This document shows, in pieces, positions 25,217-32,549 of a stretch of 34,928 nucleotides of DNA. Every line of letters starts with the position of its first letter. Positions within the stretch are counted from its first letter, which is position 1. The stretch is from Amycolatopsis sp. CA-126428 (GTDB lineage: Bacteria; Actinomycetota; Actinomycetes; Mycobacteriales; Pseudonocardiaceae), in assembly GCF_002904335.1 (NCBI RefSeq), contig NZ_PPHF01000133.1:1-34928 (forward strand), written 5' to 3'. The position numbers and the translations under genes are program-made. The notes beneath the pieces are model-generated. The model ran no database searches and was not told the DNA's origin. It saw only the letters and a list, made by a program, of their open reading frames with translations.

Positions 25217-25268
25217 GTAGACAGGCTACACATAGTCTGCCTACATGTAGCCAGTCGACGTGTAGACT
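25216..25268. promoter_or_regulatory. TGTAG-box array over divergent cydA/padR promoters
   Basis: Five TGTAG or CTACA boxes in 53 bp: 25216-25220, 25226-25230 (inverted), 25241-25245 (inverted), 25246-25250 and 25261-25265. Same-orientation boxes are 15 or 30 bp apart. CTACATGTAG at 25241-25250 is a perfect palindrome, and the first pair forms TGTAG-N5-CTACA. Candidate -10 elements (TAGCCT, minus, 6 nt before the cydA ATG; TAGACT, plus, 8 nt before the padR ATG) lie inside boxes. PadR regulators typically bind ATGT/ACAT-type inverted repeats and autoregulate, so this is a probable PadR operator. Confidence 0.7.
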
Positions 25269-25276
25269 GCTTACCC

Positions 25277-25594
25277 ATGAAGGCGGACACCCTGCGCGGC
25301 CACCTCGACGCGTTGCTGCTGGCCGTGCTCGACGGCCGGAAACTGCACGGCTACGCGATCATCGAGGCGCTCCAGCTGCGCAGCGACGGCGCGCTCGACC
25401 TGCCGACCGGCACCGTGTACCCGGCCCTGCGCCGGCTGGAGCGGGCCGGCTGGCTGGCCAGCGAATGGGACGTCGTGTCCGGCCGCAAGCGGCGGACCTA
25501 CCGGCTCACCCGCTCCGGCGAGCAGGCCCTGCAGGCCGAACGCGTGGAGTGGCGGGAGTTCACCGCGGTCATCGGGGGAGTGCTGGAAGCATGA
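25277..25594 (+). CDS. PadR-family transcriptional regulator
   Basis: A 105-residue winged-helix regulator. Seen: LLLAVLDGRKLHGYAIIEAL, DLPTGTVYPALRRLERAGW (recognition helix region) and SGRKRRTYRLTRSGEQAL (wing and C-terminal helix), the standard short PadR form. ATG at 25277. It is divergent from cydA across 60 bp filled with TGTAG boxes, so it probably represses itself and the cyd operon. It overlaps the next gene by ATGA, which is usual for PadR followed by a small membrane protein. Confidence 0.93.
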   Translation: MKADTLRGHLDALLLAVLDGRKLHGYAIIEALQLRSDGALDLPTGTVYPALRRLERAGWLASEWDVVSGRKRRTYRLTRSGEQALQAERVEWREFTAVIGGVLEA

Positions 25595-26259
25595 TCGACG
25601 AGTACCTGGGGGAGCTGGACCGCAGGCTGCACGGCTGCGGCCGGTTCAAGACCGACCTGCTCGAGGAGGCCCGCGACGGGCTGCACGACGCCGCCGACGC
25701 CTACCGCGCAGGCGGGTGGAACGACGAAGAAGCCGAGCGCCGCGCCGTCGCCGACTTCGGTCCGGCGGCGGTCGTCGCCCACGACTACCAGGCCGAGCTG
25801 GGCATGCTCAGCGGCGTCCGGACGCTGTGGAAGCTCGTGCTGGGCGTCCCGGCGATGCAGATCGCCTGGGACTACGCGCGGATCCTCACCTTCGGCAACT
25901 GGACGAAGCTGTCGACGCCGTCCCCCGAGTGGTACATGGTGATCACGCGCCTCTCCCACGGCGCGGTGTTCCTCGTGCCGGTGATCGGCCTGCTCGCGCT
26001 GCTCGGCACGCGCTGGCTCAGCCGGCGCCTCGACGGGGTCCGGCTGTCCCGGTTCTGCGGGCTGCTGATCGCCGTCGCCGTGGGTATCAACCTCGCCTCG
26101 GTCGGGCTGCTGATCGGCGCGACCGGCGTCGTCGACGTCTCGAGGCTGTTCCTCAGCGTCCCGTGCGCGCTGCTGATGTTCGCCTGGGTGGCGCTTTCCG
26201 TCCGGCTCGTCGTGCTCGCGAGACGTTCCTGGGGTGGGTATGCCACGATCGTCGCGTGA
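25591..26259 (+). CDS. Permease-prefix (HAAS-like) domain membrane protein
   Basis: 222 residues. Residues about 1-75 are a soluble helical domain (YLGELDRRL, LLEEARDGLHDAADAY, DEEAERRAVADFGP) like the permease-prefix/HAAS domains found next to PadR genes. About four membrane segments follow (near 84-100, 117-140, 150-175, 185-210). Its function is unknown; such proteins often act with their PadR partner in sensing membrane state. The start overlaps padR (ATGA) and the stop overlaps the DivIVA-domain gene (GTGA). Confidence 0.82.
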   Translation: MIDEYLGELDRRLHGCGRFKTDLLEEARDGLHDAADAYRAGGWNDEEAERRAVADFGPAAVVAHDYQAELGMLSGVRTLWKLVLGVPAMQIAWDYARILTFGNWTKLSTPSPEWYMVITRLSHGAVFLVPVIGLLALLGTRWLSRRLDGVRLSRFCGLLIAVAVGINLASVGLLIGATGVVDVSRLFLSVPCALLMFAWVALSVRLVVLARRSWGGYATIVA

Positions 26260-26579
26260 CGACCGCGCTGATCTACCTCGTAGTCATGCTGCTGGTGGCG
26301 GCCGTGGTGTTCCTGCTCGCCGCGGTGGTGTTCGGCCGGGGTGAGGAGCTCGCCCCGCTGCCGCCGGGCAGCTCGCCCACGCGGCTGCCCGCCGAGGACA
26401 TCACCGGCGAGGACCTGGCCGAAGTCCGCTTCCAGCTGGTGCTGCGCGGGTACAAGATGTCCGAAGTGGACTGGGTGATGCGGCGCCTCGGCGTCGAGCT
26501 CGACGAGCTGCGCGCCCGGGTCGCCGAGCTGGAGCAGCGCGAGCGCGAGCCGGAGAGTTCGCCCGAGGCCGCCCCGTGA
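26256..26579 (+). CDS. DivIVA-domain membrane-anchored small protein (Rv1209-like)
   Basis: 107 residues: an N-terminal membrane helix (about 4-26), a short linker, then a DivIVA-type motif (RFQLVLRGYKMSEVDWVMRRL) and a charged C-terminal helix. DivIVA domains bring proteins to curved or growing membrane regions. The small size and the location between gpgS and tag match M. tuberculosis Rv1209. GTG at 26256 overlaps the preceding stop; CACGAT ends 6 nt before it and could be a leaderless internal -10. The exact role is unknown. Confidence 0.82.
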   Translation: MTTALIYLVVMLLVAAVVFLLAAVVFGRGEELAPLPPGSSPTRLPAEDITGEDLAEVRFQLVLRGYKMSEVDWVMRRLGVELDELRARVAELEQREREPESSPEAAP

Positions 26580-27034
26580 CGGACCTGATCCTCTCGGTCG
26601 ACGTCCGCGCCCCGGCGGGGACGACCTGGCTCGCGCTGACGGACTGGGCGCGCCAGGGCGAGTGGATGCTCGGCACCGAGGTCGAGGTGATCGAGGGCAA
26701 CGGCCGCAGCGTCGGGTCACGGTTGTCGGCGTTCACCGGGGTGGCCGGCCTCGGCTTCACCGACACCATGGAGATCACCAGCTGGGAGCCGCCGGTCCGG
26801 TGCGGGGTCCGGCACCTCGGCAGCTTCGTGGCCGGTACCGGCGTGTTCCAGGTGGTGCCGAAGGGGGCGACGCGCTCGACGTTCGTCTGGGCCGAGCACC
26901 TGCGGCTGCCGTTCGGGCCGCTGGGCCGGCTCGGCTGGCCGGTCGTACGGCCGGTGTTCGCGCTGGGGGTGCGCCAGTCGCTGCGGCGGTTCGCGCGGTT
27001 CGCGGAGAACTATTCGGTGGGTGGGGATGAGTGA
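26576..27034 (+). CDS. SRPBCC-fold (polyketide cyclase/START-like) protein
   Basis: A 152-residue soluble protein opening LILSVDVRAPAGTTWLALTDW, the first strand and helix of the SRPBCC fold, with GFTDTMEITSWEPP and a long C-terminal helix. The fold binds hydrophobic ligands in a deep cavity, but no ligand or activity can be assigned. GTG at 26576 overlaps the preceding stop (GTGA), and its own end overlaps the start of the glycosylase gene by 8 bp, so it is part of the coupled chain. Confidence 0.85.
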   Translation: MTDLILSVDVRAPAGTTWLALTDWARQGEWMLGTEVEVIEGNGRSVGSRLSAFTGVAGLGFTDTMEITSWEPPVRCGVRHLGSFVAGTGVFQVVPKGATRSTFVWAEHLRLPFGPLGRLGWPVVRPVFALGVRQSLRRFARFAENYSVGGDE

Positions 27035-27590
27035 GCTGATCGGCGCCGACGGCGTCTCGCGGTGCGGCTGGGGCAATTCGACCCCGGACTACGCCGAGTA
27101 CCACGACAAGGAGTGGGGCGTCCCGCTCCACGGCCAGGACGAGCTGTACGAGCGGCTGTGCCTCGAGTCGTTCCAGTCGGGGCTGTCGTGGATCACCATC
27201 CTGCGCAAGCGCGAAGGCTTCCGGAAGGCGTTCAAGCAGTTCAAGCCGGCGAAGGTGGCGAAGTTCGGCGACGCCGACGTCGAGCGGCTGATGCAGGACG
27301 CGTCGATCGTGCGGAACCGGGCGAAGATCCTGGCCGCGATCAAGAACGCGCAGGCCATCGCCGCCCTGGACGAGCCGCTGGACGACCTGCTCTGGTCGTT
27401 CGCGCCCGCGTCGCACGAGCGCCCCGCGTCGATGTCCGACGTCCCGGCCATCACCGACGAGTCCAAGGCGATGGCGAAAGAGCTGAAGAAGCGCGGCTTC
27501 GTCTTCCTCGGCCCGACGACCTGCTACGCGCTGATGCAGGCCACCGGCATGGTCGACGACCACGTCGCCGGCTGCTTCCGGGCCTCGTGA
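27027..27590 (+). CDS. tag: DNA-3-methyladenine glycosylase I
   Basis: A 187-residue base-excision repair enzyme that removes 3-methyladenine from alkylated DNA. It aligns end to end with E. coli Tag: zinc ligands Cys13, His26, His179 and Cys183 (RCGW, YHDKEWG, DDHVAGC), catalytic-pocket Glu47 in CLESFQSGLSWITIL and GPTTCYALMQATG near the end. ATG at 27027 is preferred over the GTG two codons upstream. It is the Rv1210 homologue, in the mycobacterial-type order after the DivIVA-domain gene. Its stop codon lies inside the left arm of a strong terminator hairpin. Confidence 0.95.
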   Translation: MSELIGADGVSRCGWGNSTPDYAEYHDKEWGVPLHGQDELYERLCLESFQSGLSWITILRKREGFRKAFKQFKPAKVAKFGDADVERLMQDASIVRNRAKILAAIKNAQAIAALDEPLDDLLWSFAPASHERPASMSDVPAITDESKAMAKELKKRGFVFLGPTTCYALMQATGMVDDHVAGCFRAS

Positions 27591-27626
27591 GTGTTTAGGC
27601 GGGTTCTAACCCGCCTAAACACTCAC
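27587..27626. terminator. Bidirectional hairpin between tag and the enoyl-CoA hydratase
   Basis: Perfect 19-bp arms (27587-27605 and 27608-27626; left arm begins GTGAGTGTTTAGG) with a 2-nt centre. It includes the tag stop codon and ends 5 bp from the convergent gene's stop, so it can serve both. It is lower in GC than its surroundings. Confidence 0.9.
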
Positions 27627-27630
27627 GACG

Positions 27631-28425
27631 TCACTTGCCCTGGAAAGCCGGCTTGCGCTTGCCGACGAAGGCCTCGACGGCCTCGGCGTGGTCAGCAGTC
27701 GCGCCGAGCGCCGTCTGGGCGGCGTCCTCGGCGTCGAGCGCCTCTTCGAACGTCGACTGCGCGGCCAGGTTCAGCACGCCCTTGATCTTCGCGTAGGCCA
27801 CCGTCGGGCCGGCCGCCAGCTTCGCCGCGATCTTCTGGGCGCGGGCCGGCAGTTCTTCGTCCGGCACGACCTCGCCGACCAGGCCGAGCCGCAGCGCCTC
27901 GGCCGCGTCGACGGTCCGGGCGAGCAGCATCAGCTCGGCGGCCCGGCCGTAGCCGACCAGCCGCTGCAGCGTCCACGACGCACCCGAGTCCGGGCCCAGC
28001 CCGACGTTGGCGAAGGCCATCAGGAACGACGACGACTCGGCGGCGATCCGCAGGTCACTGGCGTAGGCAAAGGCGGCCCCGGCGCCGGCGGCGGTGCCGT
28101 TGACCGCCGCGATCACCGGCTTCGGCATCGCCACGATCGTCTTGACGATCGGGTTGTAGTGCTCCTTCACGGTGTGTAGCGGGGCGGGGTCACCCGCCTG
28201 CAGCAGCCCCACGTGTTCCTTCAAGTCCTGCCCGGCGCAGAACGCCTTGCCCGCTCCGGTCAGCACGACCGCGCGGACAGCGTCGTCGTCCGCCGCCTCG
28301 CGCAGCGCCGCGAGCAGTGCTTCCTTCAGCTCGACGGTCAGCGAGTTGTACGCCTGCGGCCGGTTGAGGGTCAGGGTGCGCACCCCGTCGGCGTCGGCGG
28401 TCAACAGGACGTCGGATGCGGTCAC
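27631..28425 (-). CDS. Enoyl-CoA hydratase/isomerase family protein (PaaG-like)
   Basis: A 264-residue crotonase-fold enzyme acting on acyl-CoA thioesters. Seen: LNRPQAYNSLT, the CoA-binding and oxyanion-hole segment FCAGQDLKE, and NGTAAGAGAAFAYASDLRIA. The segment NVGLGPDSGASWTLQRLVG resembles PaaG (ring-1,2-epoxyphenylacetyl-CoA isomerase) more than fatty-acid hydratases, but a stand-alone gene without other paa genes makes that role uncertain. GTG at 28425 has AAGGAG about 6 nt upstream. Confidence 0.88.
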   Translation of the reverse strand: MTASDVLLTADADGVRTLTLNRPQAYNSLTVELKEALLAALREAADDDAVRAVVLTGAGKAFCAGQDLKEHVGLLQAGDPAPLHTVKEHYNPIVKTIVAMPKPVIAAVNGTAAGAGAAFAYASDLRIAAESSSFLMAFANVGLGPDSGASWTLQRLVGYGRAAELMLLARTVDAAEALRLGLVGEVVPDEELPARAQKIAAKLAAGPTVAYAKIKGVLNLAAQSTFEEALDAEDAAQTALGATADHAEAVEAFVGKRKPAFQGK

Positions 28426-28624
28426 GTCTTCTCCTTGCGCGGAAAACTTCGGTCGGCCGAGAGTCTTTCACCTCGCGCGGGCCGCATACCAGCACCGATA
28501 CCGCAGCAAAAGATCCCCTCCGCTGATGCGCCCGGCCGCTGATGAGGGACAATGGACAGCAGACCCGGCTGGCTTTCACGCGAGCGCGACCCGGGCGCGC
28601 CGGTTGAGACGGAGGGAGCACGCT

Positions 28625-28792
28625 ATGGCGGCCATGAAGCCCCGGACCGGAGATGGTCCCCTCGAAGTGACTAAGGAGGGGCGGGGCCTCGTGATGCGCG
28701 TACCGCTCGAGGGTGGTGGGCGACTCGTCGTCGAACTTTCCGCGGAAGAAGCGAAGGACCTCGGCGCCGCTTTGGCGGAGGTCACCGGCTGA
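28625..28792 (+). CDS. DUF3117 small protein (Rv1211-like)
   Basis: A 55-residue highly conserved actinobacterial protein of unknown function: MAAMKPRTGDGPLEVTKEGR, then MRVPLEGGGRLVVELSAEEA, ending in an acidic/Ala-rich helix. ATG at 28625 has GGAGGGAG about 8 nt upstream. Rv1211 in M. tuberculosis has the same size and follows tagA, as here. A terminator-like hairpin comes 30 bp downstream, so it is probably monocistronic. Confidence 0.92.
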   Translation: MAAMKPRTGDGPLEVTKEGRGLVMRVPLEGGGRLVVELSAEEAKDLGAALAEVTG

Positions 28793-28822
28793 GCCGACTC
28801 CCTCGATCCGTCCTTCCGTCGC

Positions 28823-28850
28823 ACCCCGGTCTCCCTTCGGAGGCCGGGGT
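28823..28850 (+). terminator. Hairpin after DUF3117
   Basis: 12-bp arms (28823-28834 and 28839-28850; ACCCCGGTCTCC with one G-U pair) around a CTTC loop, 30 bp past the stop and 33 bp before the aminopeptidase start. Confidence 0.8.
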
Positions 28851-28882
28851 CGCGGTTCCTCAGCGTCCGAAGGTTGCTCACT

Positions 28883-30334
28883 GTGCGTAATCCGCTACCG
28901 CCCGTTCCGGCTACTCTGCTCGACATCGAAGTCGCGGGGGAGCTCCGCCGCGGCGTCCCGACGGCCCGGTTGGTGGCCGCGCCCGACAACGATGACGTCG
29001 AGCCGTTGGAGATCGAGGGCGTCCGGATCACCGGCAAGGCGGGCGACGTGCAGACGGTGCCCGGCGGCGGGCCCCGCTGGATCGCGGGGCTCGGCGGCGG
29101 CGAGCCGAGGGAGTACCGCAAGACCGGCGCGGCGCTGGCCCGCGCGGTGAACGCGGCGCTGGCCGAGGACGTCGAACACGGCGGGAAGGCGTTCCGCGCG
29201 GTGCAGCTGCAGCTGCCCGAAGAGGCCGCCGGCGAGCACGTCACCGAGCTCGCGCTGGGCCTCCTGCTGGGCGGCTACCGGTACAAGGTGTCCGGCGACG
29301 ACCCGAAGCCGTCGGTGCGGACGGTCCGGCTCGTGGGGGAGGACCTCGCGCTGCCCGAGCTGGTCGCGCGCGCCTCGGTGCTGGCCGCGGCGACGGCGCT
29401 GACCCGCGACCTCGCCAACACGCCGTCCAACGTGAAGACGCCCGCCTGGCTGGCGGACACGGCCGCTCGCGTGGCCGGCCCGCGCGTCGAGGTGACGGTG
29501 CGGGACGAGAAGTGGCTCGCGGCGGAGGGCTTCGGCGGCGTCCTGGCGGTCGGCGGCGGTTCCGCCCGGCCGCCGCGGCTGATCGAGATGGCGTACAAGC
29601 CGTCGGGGGCCGCGCCGCACCTGCTCCTGGTCGGCAAGGGCATCACCTTCGACACGGGCGGCCTGTCGATCAAGCCGGCCGACGGGATGCACCTGATGCG
29701 CACGGACATGGCGGGCGGCGCGGCGGTGATCGCGGCGATCCGCGCCGTCGCGGCACTGGGCCTGCCGGTCCGCGTGACGGCACTGGTCCCGTGCGCGGAA
29801 AACCACGTGTCGGGCTCGTCGTACCGCCCGGGCGACATCGTCCGGCACTACGGCGGCAAGACCACCGAGGTCGGCAACACCGACGCGGAGGGCCGGATGG
29901 TCCTCGCGGACGCGCTGACCTACGGGATCCGCCGGTTCACGCCGGACTACGTCGTCGACGCGGCGACGCTGACGGGCGCGATGAAGGTCTCGCTGGGCTT
30001 GCGCACGGGCGGCTTGTTCGCCTCGGACGACGCGCTGGCGGCCGCGGTCGTCTCGGCCGGCTCGCGGGTCGGCGAGGCGTGGTGGCGGATGCCGCTGGTG
30101 GAGGACTACGCGGAGAACGTCCGCGGCGAGTTCGGCGACGTCCGCCAGACCCCGGGCGGCCCGGGTGGCATCACGGCGGCGCTGTTCCTGCGGGAGTTCA
30201 CGTCCGGCCTGCCGTGGGCGCACCTGGACATCGCCGGACCGGCCCGGTCGGAGAAGAACTACGACGAAGTCGTCCCGGGGGCGACCGGATTCGCGGCCCG
30301 GACGCTGGTGGAGCTGGCGGCTTCGCTGGGCTGA
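28883..30334 (+). CDS. M17 leucyl aminopeptidase
   Basis: A 483-residue two-metal aminopeptidase removing N-terminal residues from peptides, cytoplasmic. The catalytic domain keeps the E. coli PepA set in register: Lys252, Asp257, Lys264, Asp275, Asp334, Glu336 and Arg338, within GKGITFDTGG, MRTDMAGGAA and the signature NTDAEGR. The N-terminal domain is variable, as in the family. GTG at 28883 has AAGG about 9 nt upstream; a TTG at 28874 is an alternative. Its last 76 bp overlap the convergent LysR gene. Confidence 0.93.
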   Translation: MRNPLPPVPATLLDIEVAGELRRGVPTARLVAAPDNDDVEPLEIEGVRITGKAGDVQTVPGGGPRWIAGLGGGEPREYRKTGAALARAVNAALAEDVEHGGKAFRAVQLQLPEEAAGEHVTELALGLLLGGYRYKVSGDDPKPSVRTVRLVGEDLALPELVARASVLAAATALTRDLANTPSNVKTPAWLADTAARVAGPRVEVTVRDEKWLAAEGFGGVLAVGGGSARPPRLIEMAYKPSGAAPHLLLVGKGITFDTGGLSIKPADGMHLMRTDMAGGAAVIAAIRAVAALGLPVRVTALVPCAENHVSGSSYRPGDIVRHYGGKTTEVGNTDAEGRMVLADALTYGIRRFTPDYVVDAATLTGAMKVSLGLRTGGLFASDDALAAAVVSAGSRVGEAWWRMPLVEDYAENVRGEFGDVRQTPGGPGGITAALFLREFTSGLPWAHLDIAGPARSEKNYDEVVPGATGFAARTLVELAASLG

Positions 30335-31224
30335 CGGCTCGCGAGGACGTGCTCGCGGAAGCCGGTGACCGCCGGGGTCATCGGCTCGTCCGCCCGCCAC
30401 GCCAGCCCGATCGTCCGGAACGGCGGCGGCGACAACGGCACCTCCGCCACCCCCGCCGGCGTGCCCGGCCCGAACCGCGGCAGCAACGCCACCCCCAGCC
30501 CCGACGCCACCAGGCCGCGAACGGTGTCGGACTCCTGGCCCTCGAACGCGATCCGCGGTGCGAAGCCCGCCGCCGCGCAGAGCTCGTCCGTCAGCGTCCG
30601 GACGCCGTACCCCGGCTCGAGCAGCACGAACTCTTCGTCCGCCAGCTCGGCCACCCGCACCGACGCCCTCCCGGCCAGCCGGTGCCCGGCCGGGACCGAC
30701 AGCAGGATTTCCTCGTCCACCAGGCCGGCGCAGGCCAAGGCCGGCACCTCGGGCAGCGGCGCCAGCAGCGCCAGGTCCAGCTCGCCGCCCGCCAGCCGGT
30801 CGACCATGTCCTGCCGCGAACCCTGCACCAGCGTGAACCGCACCCCCGGGTACCGCGCCCGGTGGCCGCGCAGCAGCGAAGGCACCAGCGACCGCCCGAG
30901 CAGGTGCAGGAAGCCCAGCACCACGTGCCCCGACTCCGGCGAGACCTCCTCGCGCGCCAGCCGGACGCCGGCGTCGAGCGCCGCCAGCCCGCGCTCGGCC
31001 GCCTCGGCCAGGAGTTCCGCCGCGCGCGTGAGCCGGATGCCGCGGCCGTCCGGGACCGTCAGCGGGGCACCCAGCGCGTTCGCCAGCGCCGCCAGCCGCC
31101 GGCTCACCGTCGGCTGCGGCACGCCCAGCAGTTCGGCCGCGCGTGTGACGTTCCTCGTCTCCCGGAGGGCGGCGAGCAGCGGCAGGTGGGGCGCGACCTG
31201 CGCGGACAGGGAGTCATGCGTCAC
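30259..31224 (-). CDS. LysR-family transcriptional regulator
   Basis: 321 residues: N-terminal winged HTH (LAALRETRNVTRAAELLGVPQPTVSRRLAAL) seen in pieces as NVTRAAELLG and PQPTVSRRL, then a substrate-binding domain of two Rossmann-like lobes. GTG at 31224 is preferred over ATG at 31251: neither has a Shine-Dalgarno, but CAGAAT lies 7 nt before the GTG as a leaderless -10. It is divergent from an MFS exporter gene 62 bp away, a common pairing in which the regulator senses the exported compound. The C-terminal 25 or so residues overlap the aminopeptidase gene. Confidence 0.88.
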   Translation of the reverse strand: MTHDSLSAQVAPHLPLLAALRETRNVTRAAELLGVPQPTVSRRLAALANALGAPLTVPDGRGIRLTRAAELLAEAAERGLAALDAGVRLAREEVSPESGHVVLGFLHLLGRSLVPSLLRGHRARYPGVRFTLVQGSRQDMVDRLAGGELDLALLAPLPEVPALACAGLVDEEILLSVPAGHRLAGRASVRVAELADEEFVLLEPGYGVRTLTDELCAAAGFAPRIAFEGQESDTVRGLVASGLGVALLPRFGPGTPAGVAEVPLSPPPFRTIGLAWRADEPMTPAVTGFREHVLASRQPSEAASSTSVRAANPVAPGTTSS

Positions 31225-31231
31225 CGCATCG

Positions 31232-31237
31232 ATTCTG
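31232..31237 (-). promoter_or_regulatory. Candidate -10 for a leaderless LysR gene
   Basis: CAGAAT on the minus strand, ending 7 nt before the GTG. No Shine-Dalgarno is present for the gene and no clear -35. Confidence 0.35.
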
Positions 31238-31274
31238 CCAGCTGAGTGCATTAGACGTATTGGTTAGGCGTGCT

Positions 31275-31280
31275 TACTTT
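31275..31280 (+). promoter_or_regulatory. Candidate -10 for a leaderless MFS gene
   Basis: TACTTT ending 6 nt before the GTG at 31287, the same TANNNT-N6-GTG layout as at 9586. -35 is not evident. Confidence 0.4.
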
Positions 31281-31286
31281 CAGGAC

Positions 31287-32549
31287 GTGACTTCCACCCG
31301 CCGAGTCAAGACCGCCGTCGCCGCGGCCGGGATCTCCTCGTTCGCCCTGCTCTACGCGCCCCAGCCGGTGCTGCCGCAGCTGGCGGCGCAGTACCACCTC
31401 GACCCGGGCGGCGCGGCACTCGCGGTCAGCGTCGCGACCGGGGCGCTGGCCATCGCGGTCCTGCCGATCGCGGCGCTGTCCGAAGTGGTCGGCCGCCGCC
31501 CGGTGATCCTGACGTCGGTCGTCGCTTCGGTCGTGTTCGGCCTGCTGCTCCCGCTGATGCCGACGTACCCGGCGCTGCTGGTCGTGCGCGCGCTGCAGGG
31601 CGTCGCGATCGCCGGGTTCCCCGGGGTGGCGGCCGCGTACCTGGCCGAGCGCCTCGGCCGCGCGGGCGTCGCGGCGGCGGTCGGCGCGATGATCGCCGGC
31701 AACACGATCGGCGGCATGCTCGGCAGGCTGGCCAGCGGCTTCACCGCCGGCCCACTCGGCTGGCGCGGCGCGCTGTTCGTCGTCGCGGGAATCGGGGCGG
31801 TGTGTTCGGCCGTCACCGTCGTGACGCTGCCGCCGGGCGCTCGTGCCGCCGGGACCGTCCGGGTCCGCGACGTCACCCGGGGGCTGGTCACGGCGCTGAG
31901 CAAGCCGGTGCTGCTCGCCCAGTACGCCGTCGCGCTGCTCGCGATGGGCTCGTTCGTCGCGCTCTACAACGCCGCGGGGTTCCGGCTGACCGGGGCGCCG
32001 CTGCACCTGTCGCCGGCGATCGCTTCGCTGGTCTTCCTCGCGTACGCGAGCGGTTCGGTGTCCTCGGCGGCGGCGGGGCGGCTGGTTGCGCGGGTGGGCC
32101 GCCGCCGGGCTCTGGTCGGCGCGCTGCTGCTGACGGCGGCCGGTGCGGCGCTGACGCTGCCGGACTCGCTGCCGCTGGTCATCGCCGGGTTCCTGGTGCT
32201 GACCTGCGCGTTCTTCGCCGCGCACGCGGTCGCGAACGGCTGGGCGGCGGCGGACGCCCCGGAGGGGGCCCGCGGCCAGGTGGGCGGCACGTACACGGCG
32301 ACGTACTACCTGGGCAGCAGCGTGGGCGGAGCGGCCGGGGCGTGGGTGTACGGGCACGCCGGGTGGTCGTGGCTGATCGCGGTGGTGGCGGCGTGGCTGC
32401 TGCTCGCGGTGGCGGCGGTGGGGGCCGGAACCGGAAACACCCCCGCCCTCCCCGGGGGGCGTCCCCACGTCCAGTCTACCGGCGCCCACCGACGAAACCG
32501 GCTGCGAACAGCGAGTTGTCCACAACTCGACGAGCCTGTGGGCAGGTGA
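31287..32549 (+). CDS. Major facilitator superfamily exporter (YnfM/AraJ-like)
   Basis: A 420-residue membrane transporter with about twelve segments. Seen: LLYAPQPVLPQLAAQY in the first helix region, the MFS loop motif LSEVVGRRPVIL between helices 2 and 3, and an inter-half repeat near RLVARVGRRRALVG. Such proteins export drugs, sugars or metabolites by proton antiport; the substrate is unknown. GTG at 31287. The last 40 or so residues after the final helix are odd: codon third positions lose the GC bias and a GC hairpin lies inside (about 32439-32462), suggesting read-through of a lost stop. The stop abuts the convergent methyltransferase stop with no gap. Confidence 0.9.
   Translation: MTSTRRVKTAVAAAGISSFALLYAPQPVLPQLAAQYHLDPGGAALAVSVATGALAIAVLPIAALSEVVGRRPVILTSVVASVVFGLLLPLMPTYPALLVVRALQGVAIAGFPGVAAAYLAERLGRAGVAAAVGAMIAGNTIGGMLGRLASGFTAGPLGWRGALFVVAGIGAVCSAVTVVTLPPGARAAGTVRVRDVTRGLVTALSKPVLLAQYAVALLAMGSFVALYNAAGFRLTGAPLHLSPAIASLVFLAYASGSVSSAAAGRLVARVGRRRALVGALLLTAAGAALTLPDSLPLVIAGFLVLTCAFFAAHAVANGWAAADAPEGARGQVGGTYTATYYLGSSVGGAAGAWVYGHAGWSWLIAVVAAWLLLAVAAVGAGTGNTPALPGGRPHVQSTGAHRRNRLRTASCPQLDEPVGR
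32512..32529. repeat. Palindrome with a perfect DnaA-box sequence
   Basis: CGAGTTGT-CC-ACAACTCG, 8-bp arms, containing TTGTCCACA (32516-32524), the consensus actinobacterial DnaA box. A weaker inverted relative, TGTGGGCAG, lies at 32537-32545. It is in the atypical MFS tail near the convergent stop codons; it could be a terminator stem or a DnaA site. Confidence 0.45.

Noticed and set aside
32512..32545. Replication origin
   Set aside because: Only one perfect and one weak DnaA box, no AT-rich unwinding region and no dnaA/dnaN neighbours.
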